Assembly: GCF_026409565.1 (NCBI RefSeq)
Contig: NZ_CP112881.1
Coordinates: 3,665,501-3,729,500, forward strand
Reading direction: 5' to 3'
Source of the DNA: Sneathiella aquimaris
GTDB lineage: Bacteria; Pseudomonadota; Alphaproteobacteria; Sneathiellales; Sneathiellaceae
Length of the DNA: 64,000 nucleotides
The position numbers and the translations under genes are program-made. Positions 44,743 to 53,912 of the stretch are shown here, piece after piece; the stretch's first letter is position 1; the number at the start of each line of letters is the position of its first letter. The notes under the pieces are model-generated. The model did no database searches. It had not been told where the DNA came from and saw only the letters and a list, made by a program, of their open reading frames with translations.

Positions 44743-46665
44743 ATGGCTAAAGTAATCGGTATTGACTTAGGTACCACAAACTCCTGCATCTCTGTCATGG
44801 ACGGCAAAGATGCCAAGGTGATCGAAAACTCAGAAGGCGCCCGCACCACCCCGTCTATGGTGGCGTTCACAGCTGACGGTGAAAAGCTCGTTGGTCAGGC
44901 GGCCAAACGTCAAGCGGTCACAAACCCTGAAAACACCCTGTTTGCAATCAAGCGTCTGATCGGACGTCAGTTCGATGACAAGACCACCCAAAAAGATAAG
45001 GAAATGGTTCCTTACAACATTATCAAAGCCGATAATGGGGATGCGTGGGTAGAAGCTCAGGGAGAAAAATATTCTCCAAGCCAGATCTCGGCTTTCATTC
45101 TTGGTAAAATGAAAGAAACTGCCGAAGATTATCTGGGTGAGCCCGTTAATCAGGCCGTTATTACGGTCCCTGCCTACTTTAACGATGCGCAGCGTCAGGC
45201 AACGAAAGACGCCGGTAAGATTGCCGGTCTGGAAGTGCTTCGTATTATCAACGAGCCAACAGCCGCTGCATTGGCCTATGGTATGGATAAAGCCAATCAG
45301 GTCATTGCTGTTTTTGACTTGGGCGGTGGTACGTTTGACGTCTCAATCCTTGAAATCGGCGATGGCGTTTTTGAAGTTCGCTCCACCAATGGTGATACTT
45401 TCCTCGGCGGTGAAGACTTCGACCTGAAACTTGTTGATTATCTCGCTGACGAATTCCAAAAAGAAAACGGTATTGACCTGCGGGGCGACAAGATGGCGTT
45501 GCAGCGCCTGAAAGAAGCCGCAGAAAAAGCGAAAGTTGAACTGTCCTCAAGTCAGGCAACCGATATCAACCTGCCGTTTATCACTGCGGATGCTTCAGGC
45601 CCGAAACATATGCAGCTTAAGCTGACGCGGGCCCAGTTCGAAAAACTGGTCGCGGATCTCATCAAACGGACATTGGCCCCTTGTGAAAAAGCGTTGAAAG
45701 ATGCTGGCTTGCAGAAAGGCGAAATCGACGAAGTCATTCTTGTCGGTGGTATGAGCCGCATGCCGAAGGTTCAAGAAACTGTTCAGCAGTTCTTTGGTCG
45801 CGAACCTCATAAAGGTGTGAATCCGGACGAAGTTGTTGCCATGGGTGCCGCCATTCAGGCTGGTGTTCTGCAGGGTGACGTGAAAGACGTTCTTCTGCTC
45901 GACGTAACACCATTGTCCTTGGGCATCGAAACTCTTGGCGGCGTGTTTACACGCTTGATTGATCGGAATACAACAATTCCGACCAAGAAAAGCCAGACAT
46001 TTTCGACTGCAGAAGACAATCAGTCAGCGGTTACCATCCGGGTTTTCCAGGGTGAACGTGAAATGGCCGCAGACAACAAAATCCTTGGCAATTTTGACCT
46101 GACTGAAATTCCATCTGCACCGCGCGGTGTGCCACAGATTGAAGTGACATTCGACATCGATGCTAATGGTATCGTGAATGTTTCTGCAAAAGATAAAGGC
46201 ACCGGCAAGGAACAGAAAATTCAGATCCAGGCATCCAGTGGCCTAAGCGATGACGACATCGAACGGATGGTCAAGGAAGCAGAGGAACATGCCGCTGAAG
46301 ATAAGCTTCGCAAAGAAAAAGTTGAAGTTTTGAATCAGGCTGACAGTCTCGTTCACACAACAGAAAAAACCCTTGAAGAAGTCGGCGAGTCAATCGGCGA
46401 CGATGTAAAAGGTCCTGTAACTGAAGCCCTTGACGCCCTTAAGGAAGTCAAGGACGGTGACGATCTGGAAGCTACCAAAGCGAAAATGGAAGCTTTGCAG
46501 CAGGCATCCATGAAACTTGGTGAAGCAGTTTATGCACAGGCTCAGGCCGAAGGTGCTGACGCTGCTGACGCGGGCGGCGAAGGGCAGGCAACCTCCTCTT
46601 CTGCAGATGATGACGTCGTTGATGCCGACTTCGAAGAAGTCGAAGACGACAAGAAAGACAAGTAA
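44743..46665 (+). CDS. dnaK: Chaperone DnaK (Hsp70)
   Basis: A 640-residue Hsp70. The nucleotide-binding domain begins [10 protein letters not shown], with [16 protein letters not shown] and [11 protein letters not shown]-like ([14 protein letters not shown]) phosphate motifs. The substrate-binding domain follows the [14 protein letters not shown] linker region, and the tail ends in the acidic [15 protein letters not shown]. It refolds and protects proteins with DnaJ and GrpE. AGAGGA precedes the ATG. dnaJ follows 106 bases later beyond a strong hairpin. Confidence 0.98.
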   Translation: MAKVIGIDLGTTNSCISVMDGKDAKVIENSEGARTTPSMVAFTADGEKLVGQAAKRQAVTNPENTLFAIKRLIGRQFDDKTTQKDKEMVPYNIIKADNGDAWVEAQGEKYSPSQISAFILGKMKETAEDYLGEPVNQAVITVPAYFNDAQRQATKDAGKIAGLEVLRIINEPTAAALAYGMDKANQVIAVFDLGGGTFDVSILEIGDGVFEVRSTNGDTFLGGEDFDLKLVDYLADEFQKENGIDLRGDKMALQRLKEAAEKAKVELSSSQATDINLPFITADASGPKHMQLKLTRAQFEKLVADLIKRTLAPCEKALKDAGLQKGEIDEVILVGGMSRMPKVQETVQQFFGREPHKGVNPDEVVAMGAAIQAGVLQGDVKDVLLLDVTPLSLGIETLGGVFTRLIDRNTTIPTKKSQTFSTAEDNQSAVTIRVFQGEREMAADNKILGNFDLTEIPSAPRGVPQIEVTFDIDANGIVNVSAKDKGTGKEQKIQIQASSGLSDDDIERMVKEAEEHAAEDKLRKEKVEVLNQADSLVHTTEKTLEEVGESIGDDVKGPVTEALDALKEVKDGDDLEATKAKMEALQQASMKLGEAVYAQAQAEGADAADAGGEGQATSSSADDDVVDADFEEVEDDKKDK

Positions 46666-46720
46666 GGTCTTGCCAGCTTGGGGATTTATCCCTGAAACTG
46701 CAGCCTTGTTCTTTAACAAA

Positions 46721-46750
46721 CCGCCCCGGACCAGAAACGGTCCGGGGCGG
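46721..46750. other. Strong intergenic hairpin between dnaK and dnaJ
   Basis: CCGCCCCGGACC (46721-46732) and GGTCCGGGGCGG (46739-46750) form a perfect 12-bp GC-rich stem with a 6-base loop. No T-run follows, so full termination is unlikely. Such a structure could attenuate read-through or protect the dnaK 3' end, making more DnaK than DnaJ; this is inference. Confidence 0.85.
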
Positions 46751-46771
46751 CACTCAGTTAAGTAGGACCTT

Positions 46772-47905
46772 ATGGCGAAACCCGACTATTACGAAACACT
46801 CGGTGCAGACAAAAGCGCTGACGCGGCGGCTTTAAAATCAGCCTATCGTAAAATGGCGATGAAATATCACCCGGATAAAAATCCCGGAGATGCAGAAGCC
46901 GAAGCAAAATTTAAAGAAATCAATGAAGCCTACGAAGTGCTGAAAGATGATCAAAAGCGTGCCGCTTATGATCAATATGGCCATGCCGCCTTTGAACAAG
47001 GCGGAATGGGCGGCGGCGGCTTTGGTGGCATGGGCGGCGGCGCAGGTGGTTTCTCAGATATCTTCGAAGATCTTTTCGGTGATTTCATGGGTGGCCGTCG
47101 CGGCGGCGGTGGTCAGAACCGGGGTTCCGATCTGCGCTACAATATGGAAATCTCGCTGGAAGAGGCCTATCACGGCAAACAGACAGAAATCCAGATCCCA
47201 ACCTCAGTCGAATGTGATGAATGTGATGGCAGTGGAGCCGCTGAAGGGTCCTCACCCGTCAGTTGCGGTACTTGTCAGGGGCATGGCAAAGTCCGCGCCC
47301 AGCAGGGCTTCTTTACAATCGAACGAACCTGCCCAAGTTGCCATGGCCAAGGTCGCGTGATCGAAAAACCATGCGGAAAATGCCGCGGTGAAGGCGCGAT
47401 CGAGAAAGAAAAAACATTATCGATCAATATTCCAGCCGGTGTTGATGATGGTAATCGCATCCGCTTGTCGGGTGAAGGCGAAGCCGGCCGTCATGGCGGT
47501 ATGCCGGGCGACCTGTATATCTTCCTATCCGTGGCCGATCACAGAATTTTTCAACGCGACGGACAGAACCTGCATTGCCGCGTTCCAATTCCGATGACAA
47601 CTGCGGCATTGGGTGGTGATATCGAGGTTCCGACACTGGATGGTGCGCGCGCTAAAGTAAGCATCACTGAAGGGTCGCAGTCCGGGCGCAAATACCGGTT
47701 GCGCGGCAAAGGTATGCCGATCATGAATTCCTCTGAAAGCGGGGACATGTACATCCACATCACTGTGGAGACGCCGGTTAAATTGAACAAACGTCAAAAA
47801 GAACTCCTGAAAGAGTTTGAAGCCGAAGGCGGCGGCAAACATAACCCTGAATCAGAAGGTTTCTTTTCAAGGGTTAAAGATTTTCTTGCTGATCTAAAAG
47901 ACTGA
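46772..47905 (+). CDS. dnaJ: Chaperone DnaJ (Hsp40)
   Basis: A 377-residue type I DnaJ. The J-domain holds HPD in [10 protein letters not shown] (about residues 32-35), followed by a Gly/Phe-rich linker ([14 protein letters not shown]) and a zinc domain with four CxxCxGxG motifs ([32 protein letters not shown]). The C-terminal substrate domain is intact. It stimulates DnaK ATPase and delivers substrates. AGGA precedes the ATG. Confidence 0.98.
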   Translation: MAKPDYYETLGADKSADAAALKSAYRKMAMKYHPDKNPGDAEAEAKFKEINEAYEVLKDDQKRAAYDQYGHAAFEQGGMGGGGFGGMGGGAGGFSDIFEDLFGDFMGGRRGGGGQNRGSDLRYNMEISLEEAYHGKQTEIQIPTSVECDECDGSGAAEGSSPVSCGTCQGHGKVRAQQGFFTIERTCPSCHGQGRVIEKPCGKCRGEGAIEKEKTLSINIPAGVDDGNRIRLSGEGEAGRHGGMPGDLYIFLSVADHRIFQRDGQNLHCRVPIPMTTAALGGDIEVPTLDGARAKVSITEGSQSGRKYRLRGKGMPIMNSSESGDMYIHITVETPVKLNKRQKELLKEFEAEGGGKHNPESEGFFSRVKDFLADLKD

Positions 47906-47923
47906 CGAATGACCGGCACAATA

Positions 47924-47953
47924 AAAACCCCTCTCGTCAGAGAGGGGTTTTTT
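47924..47953 (+). terminator. Rho-independent terminator after dnaJ
   Basis: AAAACCCCTCTC (47924-47935), loop GTCA, then GAGAGGGGTTTT running into TTTTTT to 47953: a perfect 12-bp stem with a U-tract 19 bases past the dnaJ stop. It separates the chaperone operon from dapB. Confidence 0.93.
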
Positions 47954-47992
47954 GTGTTAGACCGCAATAATCAATGAATTTTGGGTGGTGAA

Positions 47993-48805
47993 ATGGGCGA
48001 TATGAAAATCGGAATTGTTGGATGTGCGGGGCGTATGGGCCGAATGTTGGTCAAACAGATCAGTGAAACCAGTGGCTGCACTGTCGCTGGGGGCACGGAA
48101 CCAGAGACATCTCCTTTTATTGGTCAGGATATTGGTGAGCTTGCAAATATCGGTGCTTTAGGGATCTCGATTTCAACGGATACGGAACATCTGTTCGAAC
48201 AGATGGATGCGGTTATCGACTTCACTGCCCCTGTTGCCACCGTCGCCCATGCAAAACTGGCTGAAAAATATGGAAAAATCCACGTCATTGGTACAACTGG
48301 GTTGACCAATGAAGAACAGGCCGAGATCACCCAGTGTGGGAATTCAGGCACCATCATACAAGGCGCGAATATGAGCCTTGGCGTTAATCTGCTCGCCCAG
48401 CTTACCAAAAAGGTTGCCGCCATTCTCGATGATGATTTCGACATAGAAATTCTTGAAATGCATCACCACCATAAAGTTGATGCCCCTTCTGGCACAGCGC
48501 TTCTTCTGGGAAAATCAGCAGCAGCCGGGCGCGGTGTCGACCATGATGCTGTTGCTGATCGTGGACGGGACGGCATTACAGGCGCGCGAAAAAAAGGGGA
48601 TATCGGTTATGCTGTCTTGCGGGGCGGCAACGTGGTTGGTGATCACACGGTTTTATTTGCAGCAGAAAACGAAATAATTGAAGTGACCCACAAGGCTGGC
48701 GATCGGTCGATATTCGCCCGTGGAGCCGTCAGGGCCGCCCTTTGGGCCAAAGACAAACCAGCCGGCAATTATGACATGATGGACGTTTTGGGTCTGTCAG
48801 ACTAA
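47993..48805 (+). CDS. dapB: 4-hydroxy-tetrahydrodipicolinate reductase
   Basis: A 270-residue NAD(P)H-dependent reductase of the lysine/diaminopimelate pathway. The Rossmann motif GIVGCAGRMGRMLVK is near the N-terminus, and HHHHKVDAPSGTALLLG holds the catalytic histidine and lysine, as in E. coli DapB. ATG codons at 47993 and 48002 are both possible; the first follows GGTGG. It is separated from dnaJ by a terminator. The TAA overlaps the convergent DUF2244 stop as CTAA. Confidence 0.95.
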   Translation: MGDMKIGIVGCAGRMGRMLVKQISETSGCTVAGGTEPETSPFIGQDIGELANIGALGISISTDTEHLFEQMDAVIDFTAPVATVAHAKLAEKYGKIHVIGTTGLTNEEQAEITQCGNSGTIIQGANMSLGVNLLAQLTKKVAAILDDDFDIEILEMHHHHKVDAPSGTALLLGKSAAAGRGVDHDAVADRGRDGITGARKKGDIGYAVLRGGNVVGDHTVLFAAENEIIEVTHKAGDRSIFARGAVRAALWAKDKPAGNYDMMDVLGLSD

Positions 48806-49296
48806 GGAAAGACGGCGCCATTTCGATATCGGTAGAGGGCCGCATCCAGCTCGCCCTTTACCGCATTCTTTTCGTCTTCAATCAGAAATTCCCCGATTTC
48901 AACGCGATCCTGCCGGCATAAAATATACAGTTTCTCTTTTTCAATTTCGGCACGGGCCCAATAGGCTTCAAACGATTGCCGGGTTTCTTTTCCATCCGGC
49001 GTGATGTGACGAACGCGCAAATTACCCTCTGTCAGATCAACAATCTGACATTGCCGCCCGGCCTTGTAGTTATATTTAAAGGCAAGGTAAATCAGTAAGA
49101 CATCCAATCCAAAAAACCCGACGACCGGCCAGGCTCCCATGAGCAGAAACACAAATCCGGTGACAAAGCTGACACCTGCAATAAACAGCATCAAGATCAG
49201 AAACGCTTTAGGCGACAGACTGCGATGTGGATGCAGGATAACCGAAAAGTCGGCTCTCACTCCCTCTGTTCGTGCATCATTTGAGGCTGTTGTCAT
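48802..49296 (-). CDS. DUF2244 membrane protein
   Basis: A 164-residue DUF2244 protein with two adjacent transmembrane segments (about residues 31-70, separated by a short turn), followed by a soluble beta-rich domain (VRHITPDGKETRQSFEAYWA, quoted in part). The family is alpha/betaproteobacterial and its function is unknown; it is often encoded near nth, as here. It diverges from nth across 69 bases. Confidence 0.87.
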   Translation of the reverse strand: MTTASNDARTEGVRADFSVILHPHRSLSPKAFLILMLFIAGVSFVTGFVFLLMGAWPVVGFFGLDVLLIYLAFKYNYKAGRQCQIVDLTEGNLRVRHITPDGKETRQSFEAYWARAEIEKEKLYILCRQDRVEIGEFLIEDEKNAVKGELDAALYRYRNGAVFP

Positions 49297-49365
49297 GGCT
49301 CACATCTTTCCGGCTACTGGATTACACCATTGCAGAGAAGGCAGGACTATGCCAATAACAATACT

Positions 49366-50004
49366 ATGAAAAAGGCAGATATAAACGAATTTTTTCGCCG
49401 TATGAGCGAAGCCAATCCAGAACCGAAAGGTGAGTTGGATTACGTAAACCCGTTTACCCTGCTGGTTGCAGTTGTTCTTTCTGCACAGGCAACGGATGTT
49501 GGGGTCAATAAAGCAACCGGGCCGCTTTTCGCGGTTGCGGATACGCCTGAAAAAATGCTGGCTCTGGGCGAGGATACGGTCCGGGATTACATCAAATCAA
49601 TCGGACTTTTTAAAACCAAGGCTAAAAATGTCATCAAACTGTGCGAAGCCCTGATCCGCGATCACCAAAGCCAAGTCCCGCAAACCCGCGAAGAACTTGA
49701 AGCCCTTGCAGGTGTTGGCCGAAAGACAGCCAATGTCGTCCTTAATATCGCGTTCGGCCAGCCCACGATAGCGGTTGATACCCATCTTTTCAGACTGGGA
49801 AACCGAACTGGTATGGCCAAAGGAAAAACCCCGTTAGAGGTTGAAAAAAAACTCGCTAAAGTCATCCCAAAAGAATATCTGCGGCACTCTCATCACTGGA
49901 TGATTTTACACGGCCGATATGTCTGCAAAGCCAGAAAACCTGATTGCCCGAATTGTCTGGTTGAAGACCTGTGTTCCTTTAAAGGGAAAACCACTATCGC
50001 GTGA
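49366..50004 (+). CDS. nth: Endonuclease III
   Basis: A 212-residue bifunctional DNA glycosylase/AP lyase that removes oxidised pyrimidines. The helix-hairpin-helix LEALAGVGRKTANVV carries catalytic K120, D138 lies in AVDTHLFRLGNR, and C187, C194, C197 and C203 bind the 4Fe-4S cluster (CKARKPDCPNCLVEDLC). The ATG at 49366 fits the family length; an upstream TTG frame adds 12 unsupported residues. Confidence 0.96.
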   Translation: MKKADINEFFRRMSEANPEPKGELDYVNPFTLLVAVVLSAQATDVGVNKATGPLFAVADTPEKMLALGEDTVRDYIKSIGLFKTKAKNVIKLCEALIRDHQSQVPQTREELEALAGVGRKTANVVLNIAFGQPTIAVDTHLFRLGNRTGMAKGKTPLEVEKKLAKVIPKEYLRHSHHWMILHGRYVCKARKPDCPNCLVEDLCSFKGKTTIA

Positions 50005-50007
50005 TGT

Positions 50008-50529
50008 CTAGCTCAGAATTTCGGCATGCTCGCCGACTTTTTTCAGCTGACTGCCAAAACAGGCCCGAGCATCCGACAGATAGGCTTTCTTCCGATCATT
50101 CATGGCAATATGCTGTACCGTAAGTTTCCCTGTTTTCTTGTCCATTTCCGGATAGAAGATCAGATGCAGGGCACATTCACTGGTTAAATATTGCCAAACC
50201 TCTGCTGGCTTATCTTTTCGCCGAAGAGCCGGATCCCCGAAAACGGCTTTGATCTCGGAAATGCTTTTGCCCATTAAAACACTGACTTTCGGGATCTCCG
50301 GCTCAGGCTCTTCCCTGATTTGTGGGTCAGTCGCTGGTGGCGTGGCAGCCATCACTTCGGGCGTTGCGTCTCCTTTGGCTGCCGCTTCCTCTTTAGCTTT
50401 ACTGACTTCTTTCGCTATTATTTGCATTTCCTTCTGCTCTTCCGTCTGCACCGCCTGCTGCGGTGTTCCGCAAGCAGTCAGCGCAAGAAAAGCAAGAGGC
50501 AAAACCCATTTTAAAAGAGACAGGATCAT
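50008..50529 (-). CDS. Lipoprotein with a SmpA/BamE-like C-terminal region
   Basis: A 173-residue lipoprotein with lipobox LTAC (C20). The middle is Glu/Ala/Pro-rich and probably disordered (about residues 25-82). The C-terminal domain (LMGKSISEIKAVFGDPALRR then EVWQYLTSECALHLIFY) resembles the short two-helix/three-strand fold of BamE/SmpA, which I infer by eye from the spacing of the FGDPA and WQY motifs. It overlaps the upstream EI24-like gene by 4 bases, so the pair is co-expressed. The role is unknown. Confidence 0.7.
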   Translation of the reverse strand: MILSLLKWVLPLAFLALTACGTPQQAVQTEEQKEMQIIAKEVSKAKEEAAAKGDATPEVMAATPPATDPQIREEPEPEIPKVSVLMGKSISEIKAVFGDPALRRKDKPAEVWQYLTSECALHLIFYPEMDKKTGKLTVQHIAMNDRKKAYLSDARACFGSQLKKVGEHAEILS

Positions 50530-51227
50530 ACCACATCAACCGCCGTTGCCGTTTTCTTGGCGGCCCGGTTTTTATAAAGATGGACCATCGCAGCCGTTGC
50601 AATGATGGGCACAATCAGATTGACGATCGGAATGGTAAGCGAAAAGGTAATCGCGACACCGATCAGGAAAAGTTCAAACCCGTCAATCTTCCGCAGTTTG
50701 TTCACTTCTGACATCTCATGATGCCGTATGGCCACTTGTTGAAAAAACTCCCGGCTTAAAAGATAGCCGTTCAACAGGTAATAAACGAACAGATTGACCA
50801 CAGGAATAAGGTACAGTGGTAAGGCGACAAGATTGCATAACACAATCACCCCAAGAAATTTCACACTATCCCAGATCGAAGACCAAAGCGGAACATCCCG
50901 TGCTTTTGAATCGGACGGATAGTGTTTGGCTTCCACAGCATCGGCAATATCATCCAGGAAAATGCCTATAACCGCACTCATCACAATAGGAAAACCAAAG
51001 CCCGCAATAATAAAAGCGGCCCCCCCAGTCAGAACGGCAATCAAACCGTTCACAAAATCTGTAAAGAACCCGTCCCCTTCCATGCGCGGAATAAAATCCC
51101 CCAGTTCCATCACAGCGATCACTGTAACCGCAAATGCCAGTATGGAAACAAGAATGGATTTTATGAGAACCGACCGAAATTTCGGATCGCTCATCTGTGC
51201 AATAGCTTTACCAATAGCGTCAATCAC
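50526..51227 (-). CDS. EI24/CysZ-like membrane protein
   Basis: A 233-residue membrane protein of the EI24 (Pfam) family, with about four to five hydrophobic segments and the family patch LPLYLIPVVNLFVYYLLNGYLLSREFFQ (quoted in part). CysZ members transport sulfate, but most alphaproteobacterial relatives are uncharacterised and no cys genes lie nearby. It is followed, with a 4-base overlap, by a lipoprotein gene. Confidence 0.82.
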   Translation of the reverse strand: MIDAIGKAIAQMSDPKFRSVLIKSILVSILAFAVTVIAVMELGDFIPRMEGDGFFTDFVNGLIAVLTGGAAFIIAGFGFPIVMSAVIGIFLDDIADAVEAKHYPSDSKARDVPLWSSIWDSVKFLGVIVLCNLVALPLYLIPVVNLFVYYLLNGYLLSREFFQQVAIRHHEMSEVNKLRKIDGFELFLIGVAITFSLTIPIVNLIVPIIATAAMVHLYKNRAAKKTATAVDVV

Positions 51228-51314
51228 GCGACTGCTCCCCTCCGGAATGTAAAATCATGCTGCATCATGTAGGCGTATCCGACACTCAGTGCAACGTCTT
51301 TCCTAACGATCCTG

Positions 51315-52733
51315 CTATTTTAAAACAGGATCAATCGGTACCAATTTAGAATATTCGTGATCAGCCTCAAAAAGCGCGGCCGCCTGCAAAACCAGATCTT
51401 CCCGGTGTGCTGGCGCCATAATCTGCAAACCAACAGGCAAACCGGACCGGGTCATTCCGCACGGCACCGAAATCACGGGACAACTTGTGTTGGTCAGCAG
51501 ATATGTCATGGCGAGCCACGCGACGTAATTGTCAAACTTGACCCCTTCCACTTCCGACAAGGATCGTATTTCGTGATTGAACGGCGGCACCATTACAGTC
51601 GGCGCAATAAGCAGATCATAGGTTCCGAAAAATTCTGCTACTGCCGCATATAAAGCCCCCTGCTGACGCTGGGCCAGGCCAATATCATTGGCCGTGAGTG
51701 CAAGGCCAGCTTCAATATTCCAGATCACGTCCGGCTTCAACAGCGACCGGTTTTCTTTTAATTTTGGCGCGTGAGCGGCCGCAAATTGTGCCGCCCGCAA
51801 CGTCTGAAAAATGTTATCGCCGTCTGATAGATCAAAACAGTCTTCCTCAACAGCGGTCGCATAATCTTTAAACGCCTCGGCAGCCTTTGCGCAGATCACT
51901 GCGACTTCACCATCAATCGGGCATTGCCCCAAATTTGGGCTATAGGCAACCTTGCCAAATTTCCGGGGCGCCTTGACCTTATCGAGGTAGGAGTAATCAG
52001 GTCTGGGCAGACTGATGGGATCAGCGATATGTTCACCGACCATCATATCCAGCATCAACGCTACATCCGCAACTGTACGCCCCATCGGTCCCTCAACAGA
52101 CCCGACACCGAACGGCAAGGTTGAGGGGCCGTGTGCGACCCGGCCGGGAGAGGGCCGCAATCCAACGACCCCGGTAAAACTGGCAGGAATGCGCAGACTA
52201 CCGCCCAGATCACTGCCTTGCGCCAACCAGACCTGACCCGCGGCTAATGCCGCAGCGGAACCACCGGATGACCCACCAGGTGTTTTTGACACATCAAACG
52301 GATTGGTCGTTGTTCCCAAAACTTCATTAAATGTTTGCGCGCCGGCTCCAAATTCCGGGGTATTTGCCTTGGCAACCACAATACCACCCCGTTCTTCCAG
52401 TCGTTTCACCATAATGTCGGAATGCGCGGCAATCTGATCAGCAAAGATCGGCGATCCCAGGGTAAATCGAACCCCTTCAACTGGCGTCAGGTCCTTGATG
52501 GCAATCGGCAACCCATGAAGCGAGGGCCCATCATCGCTGTGCCTTGCTTTTTTCTTCAAGGATTTCGCATGGTCCCGTGCCCGGTCAAAGCATTGAATGG
52601 GCAGCGCATTTACAGCGCCCTCTGTTTCACGAATACGCTGTTCACTGGCGTCAATAAGTTCCAGCGGGGTCACGTCCCCCGCTTGCAACTTCTCTACTGC
52701 TTCAACCGCAGTCATTTTTATCAGTTCATTCAT
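51315..52733 (-). CDS. Amidase (amidase signature family)
   Basis: A 472-residue amidase-signature enzyme. The Ser-cisSer-Lys triad is visible: K80 (PIAIKDL), S155 (GGSSGGS) and S179 (GSDLGGSLRIPA). These enzymes hydrolyse amides; GatA is a member, but no gatC or gatB is adjacent and the C-terminal region differs, so this is an amide hydrolase of unknown substrate. It is divergent from the PfkB kinase gene. Confidence 0.87.
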   Translation of the reverse strand: MNELIKMTAVEAVEKLQAGDVTPLELIDASEQRIRETEGAVNALPIQCFDRARDHAKSLKKKARHSDDGPSLHGLPIAIKDLTPVEGVRFTLGSPIFADQIAAHSDIMVKRLEERGGIVVAKANTPEFGAGAQTFNEVLGTTTNPFDVSKTPGGSSGGSAAALAAGQVWLAQGSDLGGSLRIPASFTGVVGLRPSPGRVAHGPSTLPFGVGSVEGPMGRTVADVALMLDMMVGEHIADPISLPRPDYSYLDKVKAPRKFGKVAYSPNLGQCPIDGEVAVICAKAAEAFKDYATAVEEDCFDLSDGDNIFQTLRAAQFAAAHAPKLKENRSLLKPDVIWNIEAGLALTANDIGLAQRQQGALYAAVAEFFGTYDLLIAPTVMVPPFNHEIRSLSEVEGVKFDNYVAWLAMTYLLTNTSCPVISVPCGMTRSGLPVGLQIMAPAHREDLVLQAAALFEADHEYSKLVPIDPVLK

Positions 52734-52838
52734 GTTCTAATTGATGACAAAAATCTTGACAAAAGTACAGCCCTACCTTGCAACTGATCTTTGAAACACT
52801 ATACTCCGCGCGGGCTTTACTCAAACAAGAGAGACTTC

Positions 52839-53831
52839 ATGGCTGATTATAAATTTGATACCACCTGCATCGGAAATGCCATCGTGGACGTACTGGCGCG
52901 GATTGACGATGATTTTCTGACACAGGAGACCCTGGTCAAAAACTCTATGAATCTCATTGATGAAGCCCGGGCGGAAGACCTGTATGCTAAAATGGGAAGC
53001 GCGATTGAAATTTCAGGCGGCTCTGCAGGTAATACCGCCGCAGGTGTTGCCTCCCTCGGCGGAAAAAGCAACTATATCGGAAAAGTAAGAAATGATCAGT
53101 TAGGTGCCATTTTCGCCCATGACATTCAGGCAATGGGCGTCACATTTGAAACCGAACGCAGCACTGACGGCGCAGCAACAGCCAGAAGTTTTATTCTGGT
53201 TACACCGGACGCACACCGAACAATGAACACCTATTTAGGGGCCTGTGTCGAACTGGGTCCGGACGATATTAATCCTGCCATGATTGCGGCCTCTGAAGTG
53301 ACTTACATGGAAGGGTATCTTTGGGATCCGGACGGCGGTAAAGCCGCCTTCAGAAAAGCCGCCGAGATCGCCCATGAAGCCGACAAACGGGTTTCCCTGA
53401 CCTTGTCCGACAGCTTCTGCGTTGATCGGTTTCGCGGTGAATTCCAGACCTTTATCAAAGGGGGCGTCGATATCCTGTTTGCCAATGAGGATGAAATTAA
53501 ATCCTTGTATCAAACAGAAGACCTGTCCGATGCAATCGCCGCTGTGCGCGACACTGTTGAAATTGCCTGCATTACCCGAAGCAACAAAGGGTCCGTTATC
53601 ATTCAGGGCGACAACACATTAACCGTCGAAGCCGATACCAGTGTGGATGTGGTGGATACAACCGGGGCTGGCGACCTCTATGCCTCTGGTTTCCTTTATG
53701 GCTTTACGAACGGTTATAGCCTTGCCGACAGTGGCCGCATTGCGTCGCTTGCAGCCGCTGAAATCATCAGTCACATTGGTGCCCGCCCGGAAACCTCTTT
53801 GAAAGATCTGATTGCTCAGAAACTCTCGTAA
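52839..53831 (+). CDS. PfkB family kinase, probable adenosine kinase
   Basis: A 330-residue ribokinase-type sugar/nucleoside kinase. The N-terminal substrate-binding GGSAGNTAAGVASLGG and the C-terminal catalytic DTTGAGDLYASGF (Asp as base) are typical of PfkB; alphaproteobacterial orthologues are usually annotated as adenosine kinase. The ATG at 52839 follows AGAGAG; an upstream ATG adds 16 unsupported residues. The assignment to adenosine is by family resemblance only. The cyclase gene starts 81 bases downstream. Confidence 0.87.
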   Translation: MADYKFDTTCIGNAIVDVLARIDDDFLTQETLVKNSMNLIDEARAEDLYAKMGSAIEISGGSAGNTAAGVASLGGKSNYIGKVRNDQLGAIFAHDIQAMGVTFETERSTDGAATARSFILVTPDAHRTMNTYLGACVELGPDDINPAMIAASEVTYMEGYLWDPDGGKAAFRKAAEIAHEADKRVSLTLSDSFCVDRFRGEFQTFIKGGVDILFANEDEIKSLYQTEDLSDAIAAVRDTVEIACITRSNKGSVIIQGDNTLTVEADTSVDVVDTTGAGDLYASGFLYGFTNGYSLADSGRIASLAAAEIISHIGARPETSLKDLIAQKLS

Positions 53832-53912
53832 CGCCAGACGGATCAACAGAGAATTACTTGACACTCCAGACGGGACGCCTCACTCTTTTCTGCAGACCAT
53901 ACAGGCGGACTT

